Below, in pieces: positions 46,064 through 57,600 of a DNA stretch of 64,000 bases. Position 1 is the first letter of the stretch. Each line of letters begins with the position of its first letter. The position numbers and the translations under genes were made by a program. This DNA is from Ananas comosus (lineage: Eukaryota; Streptophyta; Magnoliopsida; Poales; Bromeliaceae). The DNA lies in contig NC_033629.1 of assembly GCF_001540865.1 (NCBI RefSeq), forward strand, positions 12,978,373-13,042,372, given 5' to 3'. The notes beneath the pieces are model-generated. The model saw nothing but the letters and a program-made list of their open reading frames with translations, made no database searches and had not been told where the DNA came from.

Positions 46064-47751
46064 AGAAAAACTCCTACTATGAAATTTCTGTCGTTCTCCT
46101 GAACTAGGGTTTTGATCCTTTTTAGTAACTTGATTGCTTTTGTTAGCTTATTCGCAACGGATCTGAATATGTTTTGGATTGATCTCTATGCCTAATTTCA
46201 GTTGAATTGTTTTATGAAAATTGCGACTCGTGATGTTTTGAGTTAACTATGATGCAGTTTTATGGATTTCCTTGTTTTGTCACATAATCTACAATCTTTC
46301 TAGTTGCTCATACTTTGTGATGCTGCTGTGAAGCATTATATGCATAACCTGTTTCTTTTGGAGACGGTTATCATGATCACGATTCATTGATGAGGTTTTG
46401 TTCATGGCTTCTTCTTGTTGGACATATTTTGACATTGTCAAAATTTGTTGCTGTTGTGCCACTGGTTTCAAAAGAGGACATTTATCTGCTAATGTTGTTG
46501 ATGTGAGTGTCTGTACCATAATTTCCGAATATCAAAGAGTTATTAGTAGAATAAAATGCTTGTAGTAGCTGTTGAATGTATTCCTTTTCACGACAAACCT
46601 TCCTTATCTCTATTGTTATAAAATTGTCAATGGGGCTAGAAATATATAATTTAACTATATTGTAGAGAATTTAGTATCTCGGTCTCTCAGTATTGGCTTA
46701 ATATGTTCACTGTTTTGCATGTCGGATACATCAGTGAGATACTTTCACTAGAAAGATAATGTACTTTCAGCTGTTTTCACAAACTAACTTTCAATTATTT
46801 TACTCGATGTATTGATTGTTTATTTTTGTTAACCTAAGCAAATTTTGTAGGACTAAAGCATTTTCCCTGCTCTTATATCTTACTTATATTGGCCTAGATA
46901 AGCCCCATAGCGCAGTTCATATTACAGCATGTTTTAATCAATAACCTATTCTTTTGTACATAACTACTTCAATCCTAAATCACCGATATAACCCAGAACA
47001 GAATAATATAAAGTTAAACAGAACAAAATGAAGTTCGCTTTTCGCAAAAAAAGTTGTCAACAAGTGTAATTTTCACAGGAATACTCAATTGCAGGAATAA
47101 CTGCAGCAAGGAGAGGACTAGCACAATCTAAGCAATTGGATGGATTGCCAGGACTCGGTTATTCTGAGAATGAACTCGCTTTGACATTGTAATTTTGAAG
47201 TTGCAAGAGGGTTGGAGAAAGAATTAACATTAGGAAGACCTAGTAACCAATATAATAAAAAATATGATAACTATAGTCAACTAAATCATTTGTGGTTTGG
47301 TCCATGCGATGAAAACAATCTCTGTATGATTTTCCCTACCAAATTAGATTAAACTCTAGAATGGTTATGGAACATAAAGTTAAACATCAAGCATTTTAAT
47401 TGAGAGCATGTCAAATGAAAACTGAAATGTATCATTCATTTTCTCAGCAATTTTTGACAAGCCGTAGATTACCACAGATGATTTCTACGGTGCAACAGGA
47501 ATCTCAGATCACAACTTGATAATAACCTCACAAGAATGTCATGCTCAGATTCAAGAACAAAAGGCAGCATACAGATATCAATTACAATAGCAAAACATAG
47601 TCACAAATTTTAAGATCTTGTTTTACGGCTCGGCGAAGTGCTCCAATTGGACTTCCTTTTCCAGTTTCAAGGTACTTCTTGGATCTCAGATTTCTTCGAT
47701 TGCAGAAGCAATTCATTGGAAGATCCAGTTGTCAATACCTAGGCTGCTATA
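46064..47751. other. Convergent gap between eL29 and the MYND gene
   Basis: This contains the 3' UTR of eL29 and that of the minus-strand MYND gene. No supported gene. The eL29 intron and this gap were searched by eye for box C/D snoRNA motifs without a convincing hit. Confidence 0.45.
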
Positions 47752-49680
47752 TTATGTGTTAACGCCGAACACAAAACCATTACTAAATGAGGGCAAATTG
47801 GTCGAAGGTGCCTGGTCCCGTAATGGCGAACGGAATGGATTCGGCGTCACAGGGTGAGTAACATGCAGTCCCGCTCCACGAAGCACCTGCTTGGCGTTCG
47901 CGCACAAGAGCTCAGATCTCTCAGTGAAGAAGGCCGGCGCATTCATCGATTTAATGAGCTCGATAGCTGCTCCCCAACTCCCATAGCTCTCCAAGCCACA
48001 GTTCAAAGCCACAACCACATGGGGAGAAGATAGATAGGAGGCTTGTTCCTGATACATGCCCTTCACCAAGTGCACTCTCAACCTGCCGCTAATCCCCGAT
48101 ACCGTCCCCGATAAATTACTTGGAACCTCTGGACCAATCATAACAATCTGTATGCTTCCCAACCCATTAAGCAAATGATTGATCTCTGCAAACGCCGCCA
48201 TCCAATCGAGCTCTGCCGCCGGCCCGAGATAGTGGACGATCACTTCTTTTCCCTTGAGAAGCCGATTTTTGGAGCTTATAACGAGCGAGGTCAATATGTG
48301 ATAGACTGTGAAAGGGTGGGACAACACGGCGGCCACAGGGCTAGACATCGGAAGGGATCGAAGATTATAGTACTCCGACCAACCGGAAAGGAAGATCGGG
48401 TTCGAATTCCCATTCAGATAGTTCGGGAAGGGAGAATCCGGTGGAAATTCCCGTTCCGGTATGCCACCCCATAAATCGGAGACCCCGCCGGACTTACCAC
48501 CAGGAAGAAGGCCAAATGGGTAGTGAGAGTAACAGCTGCAGCTCCTCCTCCACATTCCTTTCTGATGAACACCGACAGATTCGAGCCATTTGCAAGGGTG
48601 TTCGACGAAGCACGGGAAGGTGAATATCTTCATGGCCAATTCCTCCTCCCTCTCCATCATCGCCGTATAGAGCCCGCAGATGCCCTTATGGGTTTCCTTC
48701 CAATGCTTCTTCTCACACACCGGGCTGCAGTACACCACCGCGCGGCACCGACCGCAGGGAACCGATTGCTTTTCGTGGAATTGCTTCTCGCACAATGCAC
48801 ATTGCCTCCGAATAGTCCAATTGGCAATTGCTTCTCCAATTTGCGGGAGCTCCTCCTTCGGAGGCGGCTCCAAGTACTTCAACGGAGACGACGGGGCCGG
48901 CGGGGGCTTCTTCTCTTCGTAGGCCTGGCCGGGAGGGTGGGAGACGGTAACCGCGACGAAATCTCCGGCCTTGGAGATCTCGGGAGGCCACTGCACATCG
49001 AGAGTTTCGATAAACGGATCGAAGAGCAGCGGCCGGGTCCTCCTCGCCGCATCGTTCCCGGCCGATCGGAGCAGGGGATGCAACAGAGAGATCGCGCTCA
49101 TGAACGCGTAGAGGAACCGGATCTCGTCGGCCGTGGGATTCCGGAACCGCAGCGCGCCCGAGGCGGTGCAGCGGACGACGTCGATCATCGGATAGCGATC
49201 GTCGTCCCCGGAGGGCTCCAGGGACAAGGAGGCGATCATCTTCTTGTTGGAGGGGGAGAGCAGGGAATGTGTTTGGTAGATTACCCGAAAGAGCTCGGAG
49301 TTGGGGAGGAGCTTGGTGTCGCGCGCTCCGGCGATCCTGAGGGCGTCGGTCTCGGAGCGGAAGAGGTGGAGGCCGAGGTCCCCGCCGTCGCCGCCGACGA
49401 AGTGGGCGCAGGGGAAGGGCTGGCGCTTGCCGGGCCAGTCGGAGTCGCGGCCGACGCGGACGCCGAGGAGGTGCGGGGGGCGGAGCCGGCGCCAGGGGTC
49501 GGTGCGGCGGAGCGCGGCGGCGGCGCGGAAGAGGGAGCGGAGGAGCGGCGGGGGCGGCGGCGGCGCGGCGGAGTTGGAGGAGGGGGAGAGGAGGCAGGTG
49601 CCGGGTCCGGGGCCGAGACCGGGGCCGAGGCCGAATTGCTCGTGATAGAGGGCGAAGAGAGGCTTGAGGTGCGCATCCAT
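47752..49680 (-). CDS. MYND zinc-finger protein with MSS51-like C-terminal domain
   Basis: A single-exon gene for 642 residues. A MYND zinc finger is centred at about residues 290-330: CALC ... CGRC ... VYCSPVCEKKHWKETHKGIC, with the C-x2-C, C-x2-C, C-x3-C and H-x3-C ligands in place. The downstream half contains a domain of the MSS51 C-terminal type (SPVAAVLSHPFTVYHILTSL, HYLGPAAELDW, VVVALNCGLESYGSW). Animal ZMYND15 and ZMYND17 and yeast Mss51 share this pairing; Mss51 regulates COX1 synthesis in mitochondria. The role of the plant protein is not known to me. The first 100 residues are rich in Gly and Pro, are coded by very GC-rich DNA and lack a clear targeting signal. The ATG at 49680 is the first methionine of the frame. 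Five site II words lie 155-265 bp upstream. Confidence 0.85.
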   Translation of the reverse strand: MDAHLKPLFALYHEQFGLGPGLGPGPGTCLLSPSSNSAAPPPPPPLLRSLFRAAAALRRTDPWRRLRPPHLLGVRVGRDSDWPGKRQPFPCAHFVGGDGGDLGLHLFRSETDALRIAGARDTKLLPNSELFRVIYQTHSLLSPSNKKMIASLSLEPSGDDDRYPMIDVVRCTASGALRFRNPTADEIRFLYAFMSAISLLHPLLRSAGNDAARRTRPLLFDPFIETLDVQWPPEISKAGDFVAVTVSHPPGQAYEEKKPPPAPSSPLKYLEPPPKEELPQIGEAIANWTIRRQCALCEKQFHEKQSVPCGRCRAVVYCSPVCEKKHWKETHKGICGLYTAMMEREEELAMKIFTFPCFVEHPCKWLESVGVHQKGMWRRSCSCYSHYPFGLLPGGKSGGVSDLWGGIPEREFPPDSPFPNYLNGNSNPIFLSGWSEYYNLRSLPMSSPVAAVLSHPFTVYHILTSLVISSKNRLLKGKEVIVHYLGPAAELDWMAAFAEINHLLNGLGSIQIVMIGPEVPSNLSGTVSGISGRLRVHLVKGMYQEQASYLSSPHVVVALNCGLESYGSWGAAIELIKSMNAPAFFTERSELLCANAKQVLRGAGLHVTHPVTPNPFRSPLRDQAPSTNLPSFSNGFVFGVNT

Positions 49681-49835
49681 GGCGATGGCGGGGAAGAGGA
49701 AAACCCTAGGCGTTTGATCCGATCGGAGGAGATAGGAGATCGGGATCTGAGGAGGAGGAGCACACTACAGCAGAGGCCACCGACGAGGTACGCCACACCA
49801 CCGTACACGGTAATAGTGAACTACAGTGGAGTTAC

Positions 49836-49944
49836 TGGGCCGAGCCGTGGAGTGGGCCCCATTGACCACGTTGGTTAAATTATAAACTTAAGCCTCATTA
49901 TTGGGCCCACTTCGGCCCAAGTGCACTTACATGTGGGTTGGGCT
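49836..49944. promoter_or_regulatory. Site II cluster upstream of the MYND gene
   Basis: Five TGGGCC/T-type words: 49836-49841, 49853-49858, 49902-49907, 49914-49919 (reversed) and 49939-49944. They lie upstream of the minus-strand start at 49680. Site II elements bind TCP factors and mark many plant housekeeping and mitochondrial-protein genes. Confidence 0.55.
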
Positions 49945-51274
49945 CTCGCGCTTGGACTTATCCCCCCAAGTAGTGGGACCCACCTTTGCGCTTACGATTC
50001 TGCCACGTCATTCCCTCTAAACTCCAAACGCTGTTCCGTGTTGGGGCATAAGAGCCGATCCCGTAGTTATGAGAAAATTATCTGACGGCCCCGTACGACC
50101 GCATGCGGACGCTCCATTAAAATAAACGCTAAAATGGGAATTTGTTTTTTAACTTTTTTTTTTTAATTGCTAGAATCTCGAAGCTGTGTTTAAATATCTT
50201 TTTAATAAAAATAGATTATTAAATATCAAATATTTTGCACTACTAAATTGTTCGTCATTAGATCTATTTTTTTATTATTTTTACTCGTTACATTATATTA
50301 TTTATTGATTGGTCTTTTGTTTGTAGCACAAGAAACCATCCTAATTAAAAGTTTCTATTTTTTGAATTTTAAATTTTTTCTACAGTAGAAGTTTTGAATT
50401 TATCGAAAAGTGCTTGCTTTAGTCAATAGTACGTATTATTTTGTGTAATTCCATGTTTGCAATTAATAGCTACTGCTAGAGTAGTTATGTTATAATTCAG
50501 AAGGACTATTCTTAATTCCATGGGGTTAGATCCGGATAATGGTTTGGTAATCTCTTGCGTTTTTAGCAATATTTTTACCATAATAATTTTCTAATATTAG
50601 AAGAGGTAAGATATATGGAAAGCAACTTTTACTCTTTGACTTTTACAATTGTATAGTGATAAATTTATAGCGTAATCGACTCACTGGGATATGCATTATA
50701 TGATATCACTAAAAAGACAATATATTATTCGAGTTATGAGACGTAAAATTCGAGTTTTGATTTTTACCAACTTATTATAATATGCAAAACATGATAGACC
50801 TGCATATTTTTCTGAACCGAGCTTATATTGATATAATTCATAGTTGGAAAAATAATTTTAGAATACACAGATTATATTGCTTGACGTGTTCTTCTCAACT
50901 AATAGAATTGTCTCTCTTATAGTTCAAACTGCTGTATATACGATTATCGAAATTTCTTCAGGAGGGTTAAGGAATTCCTCTTTCTTATATGAATAGTATT
51001 TCAAGATGCACTTTCCGTAAGAGAAGTTATAAGAGGTTGTTCATTCGTTCCATCATAATTAATAAAAAATATTTTTATTGTATTTTGTAAAAAAATATAT
51101 AATTAATTTATTAATGATAATATGGTGCAAATGTGGCTGTAGACCTCCTTAGCTAGCCAGTAAACATTCTGCCTTTTCCCAACTTGCAGCTCGCAACTTG
51201 CAATAGGTGGTGCAATTTGCCAATTTCCCCAGCCACCAACATAAAAGAAACTCTCTCTCTCCATCTCCATCTCC

Positions 51275-51310
<36 letters not shown>

Positions 51311-51804
51311 AAAAGGTTTCTGAACTTATCTTTCCTGATTTTTGGTAATATATTTTTAGTTTGTGTTATCGAAACTTAGAGTTATTTCAGTCAATTGAAT
51401 CAAAGGTATTCGTTGCGTCGATTTATTACAATTAACTGGTTAGTAGCTAATAAAGATATTAATTTTCATGAATCTCTGATTCAGCTTAATAAAATAGGTA
51501 AAATCAAAAAATAATTTAAAAAATAATAATAATATACAATAATGTACAATAAAGTTCAGGAGCCTATTTTAAAATAGTCTATATATATAGGGGACTACTG
51601 TACTCTTATGAATATAGAACTCTTTGTACTCACAAATCGTTTGATAAATAGATGTGCGGTTAGAATGATAACAGTTCTCTAAAGTTGAGTGGATAGCTGA
51701 TTAAATAGTATGATTTTGTAGATAAAAATGATCAAAATAATAAATTTAATGGTAAAAAATTTATAATATAAAGGAATATATATTTATAAAATATAATAGC
51801 TGAG

Positions 51805-51841
<37 letters not shown>

Positions 51842-52428
51842 ACTTCAAGGGCCTCGTAGATCTTTTTTTTTTCATTTGAAGTTTACACTGTTGAACTTTT
51901 TTTTTTGGTGGTTGATACCAAACCTTTATTTCTTTTATATAATTGTGATTACTTCAGCCAATTAAATTTGGATTTTATTTAGTTAATCAGTGATCCTGTC
52001 GAATTTAGCGCTGTTAACAATTTATTAGCTGTAAAACATTATAAATCTTATTAGAAATTACAAGGGGTTTAATTTATTGGAAGAAATTAAAATTAAAGAA
52101 ATAAGAGTGAAAAGAAAGTTTTACACTCATAGAAAACAAAAATGAAGTACTCAGACCTCAAAAATCATTTTCACTCAATACAAAAGCTTTTTTTGAAATT
52201 GCAAGAAGATTATGATATGTGCACTAAAAAAATACGATAAAAAATTATTATTTTTATTTCATAAGTAATATTATATATTGTAAATTATAATGAGTTGATT
52301 ATGATATATTTTCTGTAATCGTATAAGCTTATGTCTTGACCCTAATTTTGTCTTTTCGACTAGCATTAGAAAATTGGTTTCAATACTGAACGGACTCGTA
52401 AGTCGTAACAACTTAATTCAATATGTAG
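49945..52428. other. Gene-poor region
   Basis: AT-rich, with a (CT)n tract at about 51275-51309 and another at about 51804-51826 followed by (TA)n. A MITE-like element lies at 51589-51808. No first exon for the Hsp20-like gene at 52429 could be found here. Confidence 0.4.
51589..51808. mobile_element. MITE-like element, copy B
   Basis: The left end GACTACTGTACTCTTATGAA resembles the termini of the foldback element at 27142-27672 (GGCTACTACACTCTTATGAG). The interior (GTGCGGTTAGAATGATAA, GTTGAGTGGAT, AATGATCAAAATAATA) matches the reverse of 22741-22860. The right end reads ATAATAGCTGAGCTC. Target-site duplication is not clear. Confidence 0.55.
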
Positions 52429-52733
52429 GTGTGAGAAGGGAGGAGATTAGGGTGGAGGTGGAGGACTCACTCTACATGGTGATCAGAACAGAGCTTCTCG
52501 ACGACGGTGACGACGACAACAGTGAGAGGCGGCTGGGCTTCATGAGGAAATTCCGGCTGCCGCGGCTGGTTAACCTCGACCACATCTCCGCAGACTACGA
52601 GAACGGCATCCTCACCGTCACCGTCCCCCGAATGATCTCCGTCGGGGGCGGTTACGTGCTGATCCCCGTGAATTCCCCCCGGAGTGCAACTCCGCCGCCC
52701 GCGCCGCCTGAGTGGTTGTTTGGGGAAGCGTAG
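52429..52733 (+). pseudogene. Orphan second exon of a class V-like small heat-shock protein
   Basis: After an acceptor site (ATGTAG at 52423-52428) an open frame reads [20 protein letters not shown], then [20 protein letters not shown] and [11 protein letters not shown]. This is the second half of an alpha-crystallin (Hsp20) domain. Plant 15.4-kDa class V proteins have the same GVRKEEI start after a phase-1 intron, and the phase here agrees. The frame runs to TAG at 52731 with a Pro-rich tail that the family usually lacks. The exon is GC-rich inside AT-rich DNA. The first exon, which should end with a DLPG-like motif, is not visible in the 2.7 kb back to the next gene, so this may be a truncated, non-functional copy. 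A distant or diverged first exon would change that view. Confidence 0.65.
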
Positions 52734-54333
52734 GGGATGTTATTGGGTACTACATTTAAGCACAAGTATTTGCGTTATTATTACGTGTCATTAAGTATGA
52801 TTAGAACTGTAGTGTTATTATTGTTTGAAAGTGTTATTGACAGTGTAAATTTTACTACTGTCAGAGAAAAATAATTCAAAACATAATTAGTTACAAACAA
52901 TAATAAATATTGTTTTGGTAATATTGGTTTCCCTCCTTGTGTTTGGTACGGAGGAATTGCTATGGAGGAGTTAGATGGAAACATGTACGGAGCAAATTTT
53001 AGCTTTGCTAATGAATGAAGCAATAATTAGAGACGTGATTAATATGGTGACCTCTGCTTTTGGCTTAATGGCAGGTACTCAGTGAAAAATCAGAATAATA
53101 ATTACAAATATGACTAGTATTACATAAAAAAAAAAATTATAGAATAGTAAAATACGAATGCAAATGAAGTAACAAGTAATGTTTATTTTGACTCATATTT
53201 CAATCACAAACAAAATAAACTGATTTGAAAATAAATAGATTTGAAGCGCTTCAAATCTTATTTTCTTAATCTTACGGTATTAGATATCATCTCATTTTTG
53301 ACCAAAATAATCAAAATTCTGAGTGAATAAAATGATACTACTCATTTTTGAATGGACTGAATGTGAGTGTCGGCTGAATCTTTTGGATGGTCCCAGGGAT
53401 GAACAAATTGTTAACCAAATGGACCCCAAAAGAAGGCACAGATGCACCGGCCGCCTCAATAATCAAACACAATTTATTGAAACTAGACAACAAAGTGCTA
53501 TCACCTGAAAGCGCTTTTTCTGTCATCTGAATAACAATTTATCTGAGACTTCTTCACTGTTTCAAGTTTGTTACTGAAACAACTAGATACTAGAGAACAA
53601 CTGGTGTTCCAATTTTGATTATGTACAACAACATCCCCACATATAAAGCTCAAAATTTCTATTTGGATTCAAGCCCTCTAACATCAATCATTGGTTTGAC
53701 TGATTCAACCAGTTTTTCATAGAACCAGTATCTACCTGCTCATAAAACCGAAGAGTATTATCAATGTTTCCTGATCATAAAACCGAAGAGTATTATCAAT
53801 GTTTCAGTATCTACCTGATCATAAAACTGAAGAGTATTGTCAATGTTTCACTATTAAGTTCGAGAGGGGAAGTTCTATTCAATGATATACATTTTCCCTT
53901 GGATATTCTGATTACAGTGCAAAAGAGCATAAACCAAACTAAAATTTGCAGCAAGATAATCAGTAGCACTTGGAAGAGCAAACTCGACAGCGACCATAGG
54001 GTTCAAATTCGAATTTCCACGAACAAAATACACGATTGTTGTCTAATAATACATGCAGTAGCCCCCAGTTCATCATTTAAACCCCCTTTATTTGGGGGGC
54101 ATTTTGACACACAAACAAAACATAAAACAGCAAACATCTACCAAAAGTAGTAGGCTCACATTCTTTGGGCTTTGAACCTACCAGACTTTCAAAGCTTGCG
54201 CTTCTTCAAAAGATCATCTTACAGAAAAGGTGGAACAACACCCACAACATACACACAGCTTGTATACACAACTTGTATACATATTTACTGCACCTGCAGA
54301 AAACCTCAAACTTATCCTCCTCCATTTTGAGGC
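52734..54333. other. Spacer between Hsp20-like exon and NRP gene
   Basis: No gene supported. A three-copy minisatellite lies at 53726-53848. The segment after about 53900 may include the 3' UTR of the minus-strand NRP gene. Confidence 0.4.
53726..53848. repeat. Three-copy minisatellite (44-bp unit)
   Basis: Units 53726-53769, 53770-53804 and 53805-53848 share CCTGATCATAAAACCGAAGA and GTATTATCAATGTTT. The middle unit lacks the first 9 bases (CAGTATCTA). The first two units are nearly identical over their shared part. Confidence 0.85.
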
Positions 54334-56586
54334 TCATATACCTGCTTTCTCGCACAGGTCTAGCAGCGACAATGTCTAAACAACAAAAGGAAAAGGAAAA
54401 GGGAAAAATCAATAAGTGATCATTTAGATATACATTATAATAGAAATGAAAAATATACTGAGTGGAAACCTAATGCACCTCTGATATAGAGAGTTCAAGG
54501 CGAAATTTTGGACCATCGTAGTGATGCAAAACTGGCCTAAAAGCATCCTCTTCCAAAGGCTTGCAGAGCTTCCTAACACGAATCCTCACCTAATATGTTA
54601 CAAATCAGAAAAATTCAGCCAAAAGGCAGTTAATAATCTATAAATGAAATCCAATTGCACATTCAGCCTACCTGCGCAGGAAATCGAGACTCGCCCTTGC
54701 ACTTTTTATCTTCCCAGGCAGTTGGATCAATGTTGGAGCCCCCAAAACTAGCAGCCTGATTCCAAATATATTAGAAAAAGGCATCCAGGTATATAACAAA
54801 CACCAGTAATTGTTGATATTTGGAAGTGTAAGATGGTAGCATGCAATATAAAGTTTGCGTAGTATGGGGCATGATACAAATAAAGAAAACAAAGCGAACT
54901 AGCCATTCAACTTGAGCAACTCAACACTAACAACAACAAAAGTGAAAAAGCATCAGCACACCACAAGTACTTCATTTTAACTGATCATTAATATAAAGTA
55001 ATCGAACAATATTTTGTATATTTTGAACAAAAAAGAACACCGAGAAAGCCCAAACTGGTGCTCTCATCCCAAGGCTCGTCCAACAAGTTTGATAACCAGC
55101 CTCCCAAATTTGTCGTAGAAATTTTAATCACAAAAAAGGGAGAATACAAAGAGTCTGCAAACTCGGGATAAGAACTGGCATACACACGAAAATACACCGA
55201 CACCACACTCAAAATCTACAAAACCAACATAGGGCAATAATACAAATATAAGCATCAGCACTATTGCAGAACTCAATAATTAGCATGACTATAAGCAAGC
55301 CATATAGTTTTGCAACCGCCTTTACTAACTGAATGAAAAAGTGAAATGAGTTGCAACAGTTGCAAGTCAGAGCAATGTCATTTGTCAGAACAATCGGAAG
55401 AAAATAAGAAAGTTAAGAGTAATAGGAACTAAAGGAATGGCCACTGGTCCACAATACAAAATACGATACATGTCATAAGAAAGCATCGGTTGTAAAAGAA
55501 GAATGGGAGCCCTAAGTGTACACTTGGGGCACCAAAACATCATAATCTTCATATGTACAGAGTAGCATATAAAAGGTAGAACTAGAGATGAGTCCGACAA
55601 ACCTCAAAAATTCCATGAAGCTGATGCGTTGTGTAGTTGTACAGGAAAAGAGGTAAACCTGGAGTTATCGCCCGAACAGAATCACGGTACCTTGGAGGCA
55701 AGCCTGTATATAAAAAATATGAGGGAAAATTGTCAAAAATATTGAACAAATAATGATAATTAGCAAATGAAAATCAATCACAAAATATGGTAGCAAGATA
55801 ATAATTAAGTAACATTTAATCTGCAACAAAATATAACGTTGCTAATGAGGGCTGTTTGAATTTAGAAAGTACAAAATAACTCATCTAAAACAAAACTTGA
55901 GATGTATGATCAACATTGTCTCACATGCAAGAGAAGGGAGGGGAAAAGGGCCATAAAAAAACAAAGGGACTCCACAAATTTGACAAACAAATTTACATAC
56001 CAAAAAGCTGTCTCTTGAGATCTTCCTGCATAGTGTCGTTGTTGCAGACAAATATATAACCACCAAGAACTTCATTCCTTGGAAGCATCTCAGCCGATGG
56101 TAACGTCTTGAATCGCTTATCAACAGAAGCATTGTTGTTGCTGTTGTTGTTGCTGTTATTACTGTTACTGTTGCCGGCATTTATATTGTTGTTGGCCTCT
56201 TTACCATTTAACTTACTACCGTAGGTATTAATCCCACTGTTCATCTTGAAGCTGTTGATATTGTTGTAGGTGCTCTTCTGATACACCGGATTCATATTGT
56301 AGACGCTGCTATAGAAGGGGCTCTTCACTGCGGCCTCGTTCACTTTGAGATCAAGATTCATGAGACCGAGATTCAGATTCTCGAGCTTATTATTGTCATC
56401 CTGATAGCCAAATTTGTCCCATGGCTTGGCTTCAATAGAATTCTTAGACAACTCAAGGTTATTCATCCTTTCGGCCTTCGACCGAGTCAACTCCGTCAGT
56501 TTTGAAGTGATGAGAGACCACTGATGATCCTCTGCGACCTTCGATTGGCCGCGGAACTCATCTCCTAATTGCCAGAGGTTGTCCAT
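54334..56586 (-). CDS. NRP: DCD-domain asparagine-rich protein (NRP type)
   Basis: Five exons on the minus strand: 56586-56001, 55703-55603, 54755-54672, 54589-54479 and 54375-54334, giving 307 residues. The N-terminal part (MDNLWQLGDEF) leads into an Asn-rich stretch with NNNINAGNSNSNNSNNNSNN at about residues 131-150. The C-terminal part is a DCD (Development and Cell Death) domain: EVLGGYIFVCNNDTMQEDLK, RQLFGLPPRYRDSV, ITPGLPLFLYNYTTHQLHGI, FEAASFGGSNIDP, then FPAQVRIRV. The last exon is only 14 codons and ends LSLLDLCEKAGI, matching the usual end of the family. Soybean NRP-A and NRP-B act in a cell-death pathway that joins ER and osmotic stress; the same role here is inferred from similarity. 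A first, non-coding exon probably lies near 57400-57590. Confidence 0.9.
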
Positions 56587-57600
56587 CTTCTAAAAGCTAT
56601 AACTGTGACAAAAAGAGAATAACAATTTTAATACAATAATACCACTAATATAATCGTAATATGCCAGGACAAACACTGAGAACTTCGTTTCAGGGAACAG
56701 TGCCTTGACCTAGATAATCTCAACTCTGTTGAATCAATGTTGCGAAACATAAATTTCCATTGTTTATAATGGAACACTAATGAACCAAAATAATTAAAAA
56801 TAAGAAAAAAGGGGAATTGAAAATTCAAAACTCTATGAAAATTTCCAACGAAATTCTTGCTCCCATTATACCATAATTTAAGTTCGAAAAAAAATATCCC
56901 GTGGATCTCGTCACTTAGATTCAGATATAGTCACAAATTTCACTAATAATGTAAATAGAAATTATATTAACTGCAAAAACAGCTCATCATTTCCACTAGC
57001 TAAAGTCCCCAGCTCGCATTTAAACTTTTTTGAACATTTAAACTTTTTTGAACAAATCCCACCACCAACGGCCTCAACTTTTCACATCGAATGCAACAAT
57101 ATAAGCCATCAAACACACCTTTAAATCAAAAAATAGTACTAAAAATGCAAATGAACAATCCCACCAAAAATCTCGCTAAAACAAACAAGCCCCCAAAAAA
57201 TAATTACAAAACAAAAAATTAGCAGTAAAAAAAATCAGAATAGCTTCCTAATCTAAGGTAAATCGAGCAAATTGAACAAGTCGAAGCCCTCAAAATCACA
57301 TATTGAACAGTGCCCACCAATAAACCCCTCCTATTTCGGAGATCGGGAGCGGTAAAACCCTAGATGTGCCGAATCCGAACCAATAGGGCACGAAGAAGCA
57401 TCAAAATAGCGAAATCGAACTCACCAAATCCGGTCGGGGAGGTGGAACTAGGAATCAAAGGGCTCCCGAATCGCAACCCTAGAGAGGATTCGGATTTTGG
57501 AAACCCTAGATTTGAGGGGATTGGGATCGAAGAGGCGTGGCGCTCCTTCGCCTCCCCCTGTTTTGTTGTGGTCGACTCTTCTCGCTGATACCACCTGTCG
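56587..57600 (-). promoter_or_regulatory. Probable 5' UTR intron and promoter of the NRP gene
   Basis: The stretch 57355-57590 is richer in GC and has AAACCCTAG words (about 57355, 57479 and 57502) as in transcribed leaders of neighbouring genes. The AT-rich DNA from 56587 to about 57350 would then be a leader intron. No transcript evidence is available, so this is inference. Confidence 0.35.

Noticed and set aside
48523..49878. Long plus-strand open frame opposite the MYND gene
   Set aside because: It is antisense to a gene with a clear zinc finger. Its Gly/Glu/Arg-rich make-up is a by-product of GC-rich codons, and it shows no motif.
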